Assembly: GCF_004348425.1 (NCBI RefSeq)
Contig: NZ_SMKK01000036.1
Span: forward strand, 1 to 48,295
Direction of reading: 5' to 3'
DNA: 48,295 nucleotides
DNA from: Actinomadura sp. 7K507
GTDB taxonomy: Bacteria > Actinomycetota > Actinomycetes > Streptosporangiales > Streptosporangiaceae
In this document: positions 8,671 through 14,346 of the stretch, one piece after another
Numbering within the stretch: the first letter of the stretch is position 1
Layout of the letters: every line of letters starts with the position of its first letter
Notes under the pieces: generated by a model
What the model was told of the DNA's origin: nothing
What the model saw: the letters and a program-made list of their open reading frames with translations, nothing else
The model's database searches: none
Position numbers and translations under genes: made by a program

Positions 8671-8733
8671 CCACCCCGTCCCCGCTGGAACGCGGGCGCC
8701 CCGGCCAACGAAGCCCGGCGGCGCCCGCTCCGC

Positions 8734-8820
8734 GCGCCAGAAGGACCTCGTGCCAGAGCGACCCTGCGCCAGGGTGGCCCCGCGCCAGGGTGGCCCTGCG
8801 CCAGAGCAACCTCGTGTCAG
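8734..8820. repeat. 16-base tandem repeat, five units plus a partial
   Basis: Units of 16 bases start at 8734, 8750, 8766, 8782 and 8798, each beginning GCGCCAG or GTGCCAG; the third reads GCGCCAGGGTGGCCCC. A partial sixth unit (GTGTCAG, 8814-8820) overlaps the larC stop codon. The array fills most of the gap between the converging operons, so it may act in transcript ends or simply be slippage-prone. Confidence 0.85.
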
Positions 8821-9545
8821 GCGGTCTCGCCGAGGACGGCCTGGGTCACGTTGGGGAAGTCGCCGAAGACCTTCGTGCCCGCGCCGAAGCCGTTGCCGGT
8901 GACGGTCATCGCGGGCATCGGGCCGAACTCGGCCGCGAGGGTCACCAGTAGTGCGGTGCCCGTCGGGGTGGCCATCTCGGCGTCGATGTCGTGCCCGTGG
9001 ATCGGTGCGCGGGCGCGGGCCAGGAGTTCGACGACCGCCGGGCCCGGGTTCGGGATCAGGCCGTGGCGGCAGCGGATGAAGCCCCGCCCGACCGGGATCG
9101 GGGCGGCGCGCACCTCGTCCACGCCGAGGGTCTCCAGGGCGGCGCACGTCCCGACGATGTCGACGATCGCGTCGTGGCCGCCGACCTCGTGGAAGTGCAC
9201 GTCCTCCGGGGGCGTGCCGTGCACGGCTCCCTCGGCCTCCGCGAGGGTCCGGAACACCTGGAGGGCCCGGTCTCTCACGCGGCCCGGCAGGGGCGCCGCC
9301 CCGACGAGGTCTTCGATGACGGCGTGCGTCCGGGACACGGCGTCGTCATCCACGCCGACGATGGCGCGGGTGGCGGCGATGCCGCGCCGCGACACCCGTT
9401 CGGTGTCCAGGGACCAGCCGGGGACGTCCAGGCCCTTGAGCATGGCGCGCACCTCGCCGAGGTCGGCGCCCGCGTCGAGCAGTGAGCCGAGGGCCATGTC
9501 GCCGGCCACTCCGGCGAAGCAGTTGAAGTAGGCGACGTTCGTCAC
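8817..9545 (-). CDS. larC: LarC N-terminal domain (nickel insertion), lacks C-terminal half
   Basis: 242 residues from GTG 9545, which overlaps the larB stop (GTGA). LarC is the CTP-dependent cyclometallase that puts nickel into the pincer nucleotide. This product starts YFNCFAGVAGDMALGSLLDAG and includes VHFHEVGGHDAIVDIVG and MATPTGTALL, all typical of the N-terminal (LarC1) domain. It ends right after GFGAGTKVFGDFPNVTQAVLG, the place where full-length LarC (about 400 residues) passes into its C-terminal domain. No frame beyond the stop resembles that domain; there is only a 16-base repeat array and then plsC on the other strand. In Lactiplantibacillus the two parts are joined by a programmed frameshift. 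Confidence 0.88.
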   Translation of the reverse strand: MTNVAYFNCFAGVAGDMALGSLLDAGADLGEVRAMLKGLDVPGWSLDTERVSRRGIAATRAIVGVDDDAVSRTHAVIEDLVGAAPLPGRVRDRALQVFRTLAEAEGAVHGTPPEDVHFHEVGGHDAIVDIVGTCAALETLGVDEVRAAPIPVGRGFIRCRHGLIPNPGPAVVELLARARAPIHGHDIDAEMATPTGTALLVTLAAEFGPMPAMTVTGNGFGAGTKVFGDFPNVTQAVLGETA

Positions 9546-10159
9546 GTGAGCAACCTCCGCGCTAGTACTGCGGCCCCGAGGCCGTCGTCGATTCCGGTGG
9601 CGGCCAGGCCCGGCGCGCCCGAGGTGAGCAGGGCGGCCAGGGCCGCGAGGCCGCCGTCCGAACTGCCGTAGCCGACGCTGGTGGGCACGGCCACCACCGG
9701 GCGGGACGACACCTTGGCCACGACCGAGGGCAACGCGCCGTCCATGCCGGCGACCACGATGAGGAGCCGCGCCTCGTCGAGTTCTTCGCGCACCGCGAGG
9801 AGGCGGTGCAGTCCCGCGACGCCGACGTCGGCGGTCAGCGTCGCGGCCAGGCCGAACGTGGTCGCCGCGACCAGCGCCTCCTCCGCCACCGGCAGGTCGG
9901 CCGTCCCCGCCGAGACGACGGCGACCGGCAGCGGCACATGGGAGCAGGGCCGGGGACGCGGCGGGTTCAGCACCACGAGCCCGGACCGCCGGTGGTGGAC
10001 GGCATCGGAGGCGGCCTCGCGCGCCGCCTCGTACTGCCGCTCGGAGGCCTGCCGGAGGAAGGCCGCCTCGGCGTCGCGGGCGAGCAGTTCCTTGACGCGC
10101 TCGCGTATCCGCTCCGGGCCGAGGTCCCCGGCGTGGGCGGCGGCGATCGGGCGGCTCAC
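9542..10159 (-). CDS. larB: LarB paralogue 2: canonical core, catalytic Cys replaced
   Basis: 205 residues from GTG 10159, chosen because it overlaps the upstream stop as GTGA; a longer frame only reads through the neighbour out of phase. LarB carboxylates and hydrolyses nicotinic acid adenine dinucleotide in the first step of NPN synthesis. The PurE-like core is textbook: VVSAGTADLPVAEEA (82-), DVGVAGLHRLL, VVAGMDGALPSV, VPTSVGYGSS. The N-terminal family motif (RxGxPEVIF-GEGKT) is missing. At the position of the catalytic Cys (Cys221 of Lactiplantibacillus LarB) there is Gly181 in TSGAPG, and the NIDNG motif is GIDDG. These are the features its upstream neighbour keeps, so the two probably work as one hetero-oligomer. 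Confidence 0.82.
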   Translation of the reverse strand: MSRPIAAAHAGDLGPERIRERVKELLARDAEAAFLRQASERQYEAAREAASDAVHHRRSGLVVLNPPRPRPCSHVPLPVAVVSAGTADLPVAEEALVAATTFGLAATLTADVGVAGLHRLLAVREELDEARLLIVVAGMDGALPSVVAKVSSRPVVAVPTSVGYGSSDGGLAALAALLTSGAPGLAATGIDDGLGAAVLARRLLT

Positions 10160-10824
10160 TCGTGCCCCCGGGAGTTGATCAAGTGGGCGGCGTACCCGGC
10201 GCCGTACCCGTTGTCGATGTTGACCGTGACCACGCCGGGCGAGCACGCGTTCAGCGCCGACAGCAGCGCGGCCTTGCCCGGCAGCTCACCGCTCGCCGAC
10301 GTCGGCAGCGCGATGACCATGCGTCCGACCAGGCCGGACACCAGCGTGGGCAGCGCCCCGCCGGTCCCGTCCGCGACGATGAGCACCTCGGGGCCGTCCT
10401 GCTCGCGGAGCCAGCCGGGCAGGGCGGCGGGATCGTGGACGGGCGCGTCATAGCGCCGCACGACACGGCTTCCCATCGCCTCCGCCACCAGCGCGGCCTC
10501 CTCGGCGGCGGGCTCGTCCTCGGGCCGCCCGCACACCACCTCGACCCGTCCGGCGCCGCGTCCCGCGACCGGGGACAGGACGGCCAGCCGGGCGCGCTCG
10601 TGCACCACCGTCCCGGGGAACGCCGTGCGCAGCGCGAGGAGGGTCTCGGCCGGCGCACGAGTGGCCAGCACGTTGGTGGCGCCGGCGCGGACCAGGCTCT
10701 CGGCGATGGCGACGACCTCCGCCGTCGTCTTGCCCTCACAGAACACCGCCTCCGGATGGCCACGGCGGCGGCCCCGCCCGATGTCGACCCGGGCGAAGCC
10801 CAGCTGATCGATGTCGGCGGTCAT
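10156..10824 (-). CDS. larB: LarB paralogue 1: keeps N-terminal motif and Cys, degenerate core
   Basis: 222 residues from ATG 10824, overlapping the larE stop as ATGA. It has the LarB N-terminal signature (LGFARVDIGR, then RRGHPEAVFCEGKT at 20-33), Cys194 in LNACSPG at the place of the Cys that forms the pyridine adduct in LarB, and VNIDNGYGAG. The middle is altered: SAGTSD becomes VCGRPEDE, the VGVAGxHR segment is gone, AGMEGALPSV is ADGTGGALPTL, and PTSxGYG is PTSASGE. Those lost parts are exactly the ones the next gene keeps. PurE-like enzymes build active sites between subunits, so a mixed assembly with a composite site is reasonable. Loss of function in this copy alone is the alternative. 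Confidence 0.82.
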   Translation of the reverse strand: MTADIDQLGFARVDIGRGRRRGHPEAVFCEGKTTAEVVAIAESLVRAGATNVLATRAPAETLLALRTAFPGTVVHERARLAVLSPVAGRGAGRVEVVCGRPEDEPAAEEAALVAEAMGSRVVRRYDAPVHDPAALPGWLREQDGPEVLIVADGTGGALPTLVSGLVGRMVIALPTSASGELPGKAALLSALNACSPGVVTVNIDNGYGAGYAAHLINSRGHE

Positions 10825-11678
10825 GTGGCGGCCACCCGCACGCGGGGAAGGCCGAGCACGGCGTTGTGGCTGCCCTGCCGGTACGGCTCCAGGTCCAGGG
10901 TCACGTAGCGGAAACCGGCACCCTTGAGGAGGGCCGCGATCTCGGACGCCCGCTCAGCGGCACGCGCGATGTCCTGGGCCTCCACCTCGATCCGCGCGAG
11001 GTCGCCGCCCTGGTCGCGCACGCGGAACCGTCCGCCGAATCCGGCGCGGCGCAGCGCGTCCTCGGCGTCCTCGACCCGCCGGAGCGCCTCCCGGGTGACG
11101 GGCACGCCGTAGGCGAGACGCGACGAGAGGCAGGCCGACGCGGGCTTGTCGGACGTAGGAAGCCCCAGCCCACGCGCGGCATCCCGCACATCGTCCTTGC
11201 TGAGGCCCGCGTCCACCATGGGGAAGCGCGCCCCCATCCGGCGGGCGGCGCTCTGCCCTGGCCTGTGGTCGCCGAGGTCGTCGGTGTTCACGCCGAGCAG
11301 GACGGGCCAGTCCCCCGCCTCCGCCGCCACCGCGTTCAGCACCGAGACGAGGGCCTCCTTGCAGAACCGGCAGCGGTCGGCGCCGTTGGCCGAGTACCGC
11401 TCGTCGTCCAGCTCGCCGGTCGTCACCACCCGGTGCCGCATCCCGAGCCGCGCGGCCTGGGCGCGGGCGTCCGCCAGCTCCGACCGGGCCAGCGACGCGG
11501 AGTCGGCGGTGACCGCGATGGCCCGCTCCCCTAGCTCCCGGTGCGCGAGGTAGGCCAGCAGCGAACTGTCCACACCACCCGAGTAGGCGACCACGGCCCC
11601 CGGCAGCGAGGCCAGCGCCCCGCGCAACGCCGCGACCTTCGGCGTGTCCGGGAGCCGCGAAACGGGCCTGTCGGCCAT
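10821..11678 (-). CDS. larE: LarE, ATP-dependent sulfur insertase for NPN cofactor
   Basis: 285 residues from ATG 11678, with AAGGAG six bases upstream; a longer frame to 11816 crosses the promoter. LarE adenylates the pyridinium dicarboxylate nucleotide and inserts sulfur. The PP-loop SGGVDSS is at 33-39. Cys183 in SACLSSR matches the sulfur-donor Cys176 of Lactiplantibacillus LarE. Two further cysteines in DRCRFCK (103, 106) are absent from that protein but occur in LarE proteins that use three cysteines and an iron-sulfur cluster. This one is therefore probably of the reusable, cluster-dependent kind. First gene of the operon larE-larB1-larB2-larC. Confidence 0.92.
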   Translation of the reverse strand: MADRPVSRLPDTPKVAALRGALASLPGAVVAYSGGVDSSLLAYLAHRELGERAIAVTADSASLARSELADARAQAARLGMRHRVVTTGELDDERYSANGADRCRFCKEALVSVLNAVAAEAGDWPVLLGVNTDDLGDHRPGQSAARRMGARFPMVDAGLSKDDVRDAARGLGLPTSDKPASACLSSRLAYGVPVTREALRRVEDAEDALRRAGFGGRFRVRDQGGDLARIEVEAQDIARAAERASEIAALLKGAGFRYVTLDLEPYRQGSHNAVLGLPRVRVAAT

Positions 11679-11710
11679 GGGGATCTCCTTCGGCGTAGTC
11701 CTCCGCCTGG

Positions 11711-11754
11711 ACGCTAGGCGCGAACCCCCCACCCCGAATCCGTCATCCGACGGG
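11711..11754 (-). promoter_or_regulatory. larE promoter/operator matching the reductase-larA operon
   Basis: On the reverse strand CCCGTCGGATGACGGATTCG (11754-11735) is followed after 15 bases by GCCTAGCGT (11719-11711). The inverted repeat CCGTCg-GA-TGACGG has one mismatch. The predicted transcript has a leader of roughly 27 bases with AAGGAG before ATG 11678. The copy at 2381-2419 shares the sequence, orientation to the gene and spacing, though the 15-base spacer itself differs completely. Confidence 0.75.
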
Positions 11755-11777
11755 CGACTTCCCGCGGCACGACACAG

Positions 11778-11840
11778 CACGGCGCCCGCCGGGCCGCGAG
11801 GAAAGGTTCTGAGCACGATCCCGGCCTGGCGGGCGCCGTG
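11778..11840 (-). terminator. Long GC-rich hairpin
   Basis: Arms CACGGCGCCCGCC (11778-11790) and GGCGGGCGCCGTG (11828-11840) pair perfectly; four further pairs (GGCC/GGCC) extend the stem inside, leaving a loop of about 27 bases. There is no T-run. It separates the tiny ORF at 11861-11941 from the larE promoter and fits a factor-aided terminator. Confidence 0.6.
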
Positions 11841-11860
11841 GGTCTCGGCGCTCCTTCCCG

Positions 11861-11941
11861 TCAGTTGCGGGCTGCGCCGAATCGGGCCTGGACGTCCGTC
11901 CGGTCGACGAGCGACCAGAGCATCTCGACGTAATCAGCCAT
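11861..11941 (-). CDS. Possible 26-residue peptide
   Basis: ATG 11941 begins MADYVEMLWSLVDRTD and the frame stops at TGA 11861. It has a good promoter 15 bases upstream (TTGCCT, 17 bases, TTATCT) and a strong hairpin downstream, so it looks like a self-contained transcription unit. The ribosome site is weak. I do not recognise it; it could be a small peptide gene or the spacer of a small RNA. Confidence 0.4.
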   Translation of the reverse strand: MADYVEMLWSLVDRTDVQARFGAARN

Positions 11942-11951
11942 AAGGCCACTA

Positions 11952-11985
11952 TTGCAAGATAATCGCAGTTACGTCTATCAGGCAA
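11952..11985 (-). promoter_or_regulatory. Sigma-70-like promoter with a Nur-box-like site
   Basis: TTGCCT (11985-11980) and TTATCT (11962-11957) are 17 bases apart. Over the -10 lies CTGCGA-TTATC-TTGCAA (11968-11952), which fits the TTGCAA-N5-TTGCAA pattern known for the nickel repressor Nur of Streptomyces with three changes in the first half. One chance match is possible. Confidence 0.4.
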
Positions 11986-12008
11986 TACCATTCGGTCGGC
12001 AAAGCGAA

Positions 12009-12035
12009 GGGCCCGCTCCACAGGGAAGCGGGCCC
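12009..12035 (-). terminator. Hairpin after the small repeat-protein gene
   Basis: GGGCCCGCT and AGCGGGCCC form a perfect 9-base-pair stem with a 9-base loop, 21 bases past the stop at 12056. Confidence 0.7.
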
Positions 12036-12055
12036 ATGGCCGGACACTCACCGGG

Positions 12056-12349
12056 TCAGTGGCGGCGACCGCCACGCAGGCGGGCCATCAAGCTGCGCGC
12101 CTTCTCCTGGTTGCGCGGATCGTTCACGAACCGCTCCGCCTTGGCTCGCGCCTTCTGCGCCTGCGGACTGCGCGCGGCCTGCTCGGCCTTGGCTCGCGCC
12201 TTCTGCGCCTGCGGGCTCCGCGCGGCCTGCTCGGCCTTGGCACGGGCCTTCTGCGCCTGCGGGCTCCGCGCGGCCTGCTCGGCCTTGGCACGAGCCTTCT
12301 GCGCCTGAGGCCCCCGCGCGAACCGCATGATCCGATCAATCAAAGCCAT
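12056..12349 (-). CDS. Small basic protein with four 16-residue repeats
   Basis: 97 residues from ATG 12349, which has GGAGGAA upstream. The product opens MALIDRIMRFARGPQAQKA and then repeats RSPQAQKARAKAEQAA about three times plus a partial copy before ending LMARLRGGRRH. At the DNA level this is a 48-base repeat, with units starting at 12138, 12186, 12234 and 12282; the second and third differ at only two bases. The protein is strongly basic, Ala/Lys/Arg/Gln-rich and probably helical. A second gene at 20090-20248 has the same ends and a single unit. Function unknown; nucleic-acid binding is a guess from charge alone. Confidence 0.8.
   Translation of the reverse strand: MALIDRIMRFARGPQAQKARAKAEQAARSPQAQKARAKAEQAARSPQAQKARAKAEQAARSPQAQKARAKAERFVNDPRNQEKARSLMARLRGGRRH
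12138..12320. repeat. 48-base tandem repeat inside the small protein gene
   Basis: Three full units and a partial fourth, in frame with the gene. The near identity of the units at the DNA level suggests recent expansion. Confidence 0.85.
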
Positions 12350-12411
12350 CGTGATTCCTCCCCTGCCTCTACGGTCCAACGACCGCCCACCCCCGAAAGT
12401 TCAGAGCCTAG

Positions 12412-13062
12412 TCATGGCGGTGCGCCGTCCAGGTAGGCGAGGACTGCGCGGACGCGGCGGTGGCCGGAGTCGTCCGGTGCCAGGCCCAGCTTGGCGAAGA
12501 TGTTGCCGACGTGCTTGTGGACGGCGTTGTCGGAGATGCGCATCCGCTCGGCGATGGTGGTGTTGTCGTGGCCCTGCGCCATGAGGGCGAGCGACTCCCG
12601 TTCGCGGGACGTGAGGGTGTCCAGGGGGGCGCCGGCGCGGCGCGCGAGGAGCTGGGCGACCACTTCGGGGTCCATGGCGGTGCCGCCGGCCGCGACGCGG
12701 CGCAGGGCGTCGACGAACTCGGCCACCCGGCCGATGCGGTCCTTGAGGAGGTAGCCGATGCCGCCGCGGCCGTCGGAGAGGAGCTCGCCGGCGTACTCGC
12801 GCTCGACGTACTGCGACAGCACCAGGACCGGCAGCGCGCCGTGCTCGCGGCGGGCCCGCAGCGCGGCGTGGATTCCCTCGTCGCGGAACGACGGCGGCAG
12901 CCGCACGTCGACGATGGCGATGTCGGGACGGTGCTCGGTGACGGCGTCGAGGAACGCCTCGCCGTCGCCCACGACCGCCACGACCTGGCAGCCCTTCGCC
13001 GCCAGCAGCAGCTCCAGGCCGCTGGACAGCAGGACGTTGTCCTCAGCGATCACGACCCGCAC
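12412..13062 (-). CDS. NarL/FixJ-type response regulator
   Basis: 216 residues from GTG 13062, with GAGGAGG upstream. The receiver domain has the acidic pocket in VVIAEDN and the phosphorylation site in AIVDVRLPP, then VLVLSQY and LLKDRIG. The LuxR helix-turn-helix is at the C-terminus (LTSRERESLALMAQGHDNTT, then ERMRISDNAVHKHVGNIFAKLGL). It follows the kinase gene by 17 bases and is its expected partner. Targets are not visible here. Confidence 0.93.
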   Translation of the reverse strand: MRVVIAEDNVLLSSGLELLLAAKGCQVVAVVGDGEAFLDAVTEHRPDIAIVDVRLPPSFRDEGIHAALRARREHGALPVLVLSQYVEREYAGELLSDGRGGIGYLLKDRIGRVAEFVDALRRVAAGGTAMDPEVVAQLLARRAGAPLDTLTSRERESLALMAQGHDNTTIAERMRISDNAVHKHVGNIFAKLGLAPDDSGHRRVRAVLAYLDGAPP

Positions 13063-13079
13063 TGGACCTCCTCAAGCGA

Positions 13080-14210
13080 TCACCGTGGACACGGCACCTG
13101 GACGGCGAGCGTGGTAGGGCCGCCCGGCGGGCTGTCGAGGCGGACGGCGCCGTCCAGGGCGGCGACCCGACGGCGCATCCCGGTGATCCCGGTGCCGCGC
13201 GCCCCGTCGGCGCCTCCCCTTCCGTCGTCGGTGACCTCGATGGACAGCACGTCGCCGGCGCGCTCGACCCGGAGGGCCGCCCGCGTGGCGGCGGCGTGCT
13301 TGGTCACGTTCGTCAGCGCCTCGGCGATCACGTAGTAGGCCACCGCCTCCACGGTCGCCGGGAGCGCGCCCAGGCCGGCGAGCTCGATGCGGACCGGCAC
13401 GCTCGACCGGGCGGCCAGCGCCGTCAGCGCCCCGTCGAGCCCGCGGTCGGCGAGGATCGGAGGGTAGATCGTCTGGAGCACCGTGCGGAGCTCGACCATC
13501 GCCTCCTCCGCCGTCTCGTGCGCCTGCCGGATCAGCGTCGCCACCGTGTCCGGGTCGTCGGTCAGCGCCTCCCGGGCGATGCCCAGCTGCATGGCGATGG
13601 CCACCAGCCGCGCCTGCGTCCCATCGTGCAGGTCGCGTTCGATCCGCTGGAGCTCCGCGCCATGGGCGTCGACCACGCCGACCCGGCTCCTGGTCAGCAC
13701 GTCGACCCGCTCGGTGAGCCGCTCGCGGTCCGACTGCGCGAGCATCGCCAGGCACAGCCGCGCGTGGAGCCGCGCCAGCGCCGGGAGCACCCACCAGGCC
13801 GCCGCACCGAGGACGGCGATCTGAACGGAGCCCCCGACCAGCGCGGTCGTCCAATCGCCCACAGGGACATCGAAGAACGACACCAGGGTGGGACGCTCGT
13901 CGGCGGGAAACGCCCACCACAATGGCAACGCCACCAGGGCGACCAGGATGTTGCCCAGGCATATCAGCGCGGCCAGCCCGAGCGGGAACCCGACCGCGAC
14001 GTGCGCGACCGCCCAGGCGAGACGGCGCCGCGTGGACGGCCGCCCGTCGGCCGGAACGCCGAGCAGCCCGCCGGCCCGCCGCCGGTGCCAGGCCGCCCAG
14101 CCCCGCGCCGCCGGCGGTGCGAGCAGCACCGGGAACGCGAGCGCCGTGGCCACGGCGGTGGCCAGCGTGCCCAGCAGGTAGGCCGAGCCGGAGATTGCCC
14201 GGTCACGCAT
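13080..14210 (-). CDS. NarL-family sensor histidine kinase
   Basis: 376 residues from ATG 14210 with GAGGGGG upstream; a GTG at 14216 is an alternative. The N-terminal half has about four membrane segments and no large outside domain, so the signal is probably sensed in the membrane. The kinase core follows: RIERDLHDGTQARLVAIAMQ with the phosphoacceptor His in the HDGTQ form, then an HATPase domain (IAEALTNVTKHA, VTDDGRGG, GTGITGMRRRV). Transcribed before the response regulator. Confidence 0.92.
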   Translation of the reverse strand: MRDRAISGSAYLLGTLATAVATALAFPVLLAPPAARGWAAWHRRRAGGLLGVPADGRPSTRRRLAWAVAHVAVGFPLGLAALICLGNILVALVALPLWWAFPADERPTLVSFFDVPVGDWTTALVGGSVQIAVLGAAAWWVLPALARLHARLCLAMLAQSDRERLTERVDVLTRSRVGVVDAHGAELQRIERDLHDGTQARLVAIAMQLGIAREALTDDPDTVATLIRQAHETAEEAMVELRTVLQTIYPPILADRGLDGALTALAARSSVPVRIELAGLGALPATVEAVAYYVIAEALTNVTKHAAATRAALRVERAGDVLSIEVTDDGRGGADGARGTGITGMRRRVAALDGAVRLDSPPGGPTTLAVQVPCPR

Positions 14211-14332
14211 GCGCACCCCCTCACGACCCGGGTTTGGATTGCATTGTCCGCTACCGGTCCTTGGCGGGCACTACAGCGGACTGTAGGTAGGCGCGTGCGG
14301 CTGGCCGTATCGTGCGTTCGGCCGGGCCGCAT

Positions 14333-14338
14333 TAGCGT
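14333..14338 (+). promoter_or_regulatory. -10 box of a leaderless-type promoter
   Basis: TAGCGT ends 8 bases before ATG 14347, so the hydrolase mRNA may begin at or next to its start codon. No clear -35 box is seen. Confidence 0.4.
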
Positions 14339-14346
14339 CCCCGGCC

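Noticed and set aside
8734..8820. Tandem repeat considered as a CRISPR array
   Set aside because: Units are 16 bases and directly adjacent with no spacers, and no cas genes are present.
7687..9147. 486-codon reverse-strand frame spanning plsC and larC, considered as the missing LarC2
   Set aside because: It has no LarC C-terminal motifs, is Arg/Pro/Gly-rich as expected of a shadow frame, and runs through plsC in antisense.
9542..10246. Longer start for the second larB, adding 29 residues upstream of 10159
   Set aside because: The extra part is read out of phase through the end of larB1 and has Arg/Gln-rich shadow composition; GTG 10159 overlaps the stop as GTGA like the other joints of this operon.
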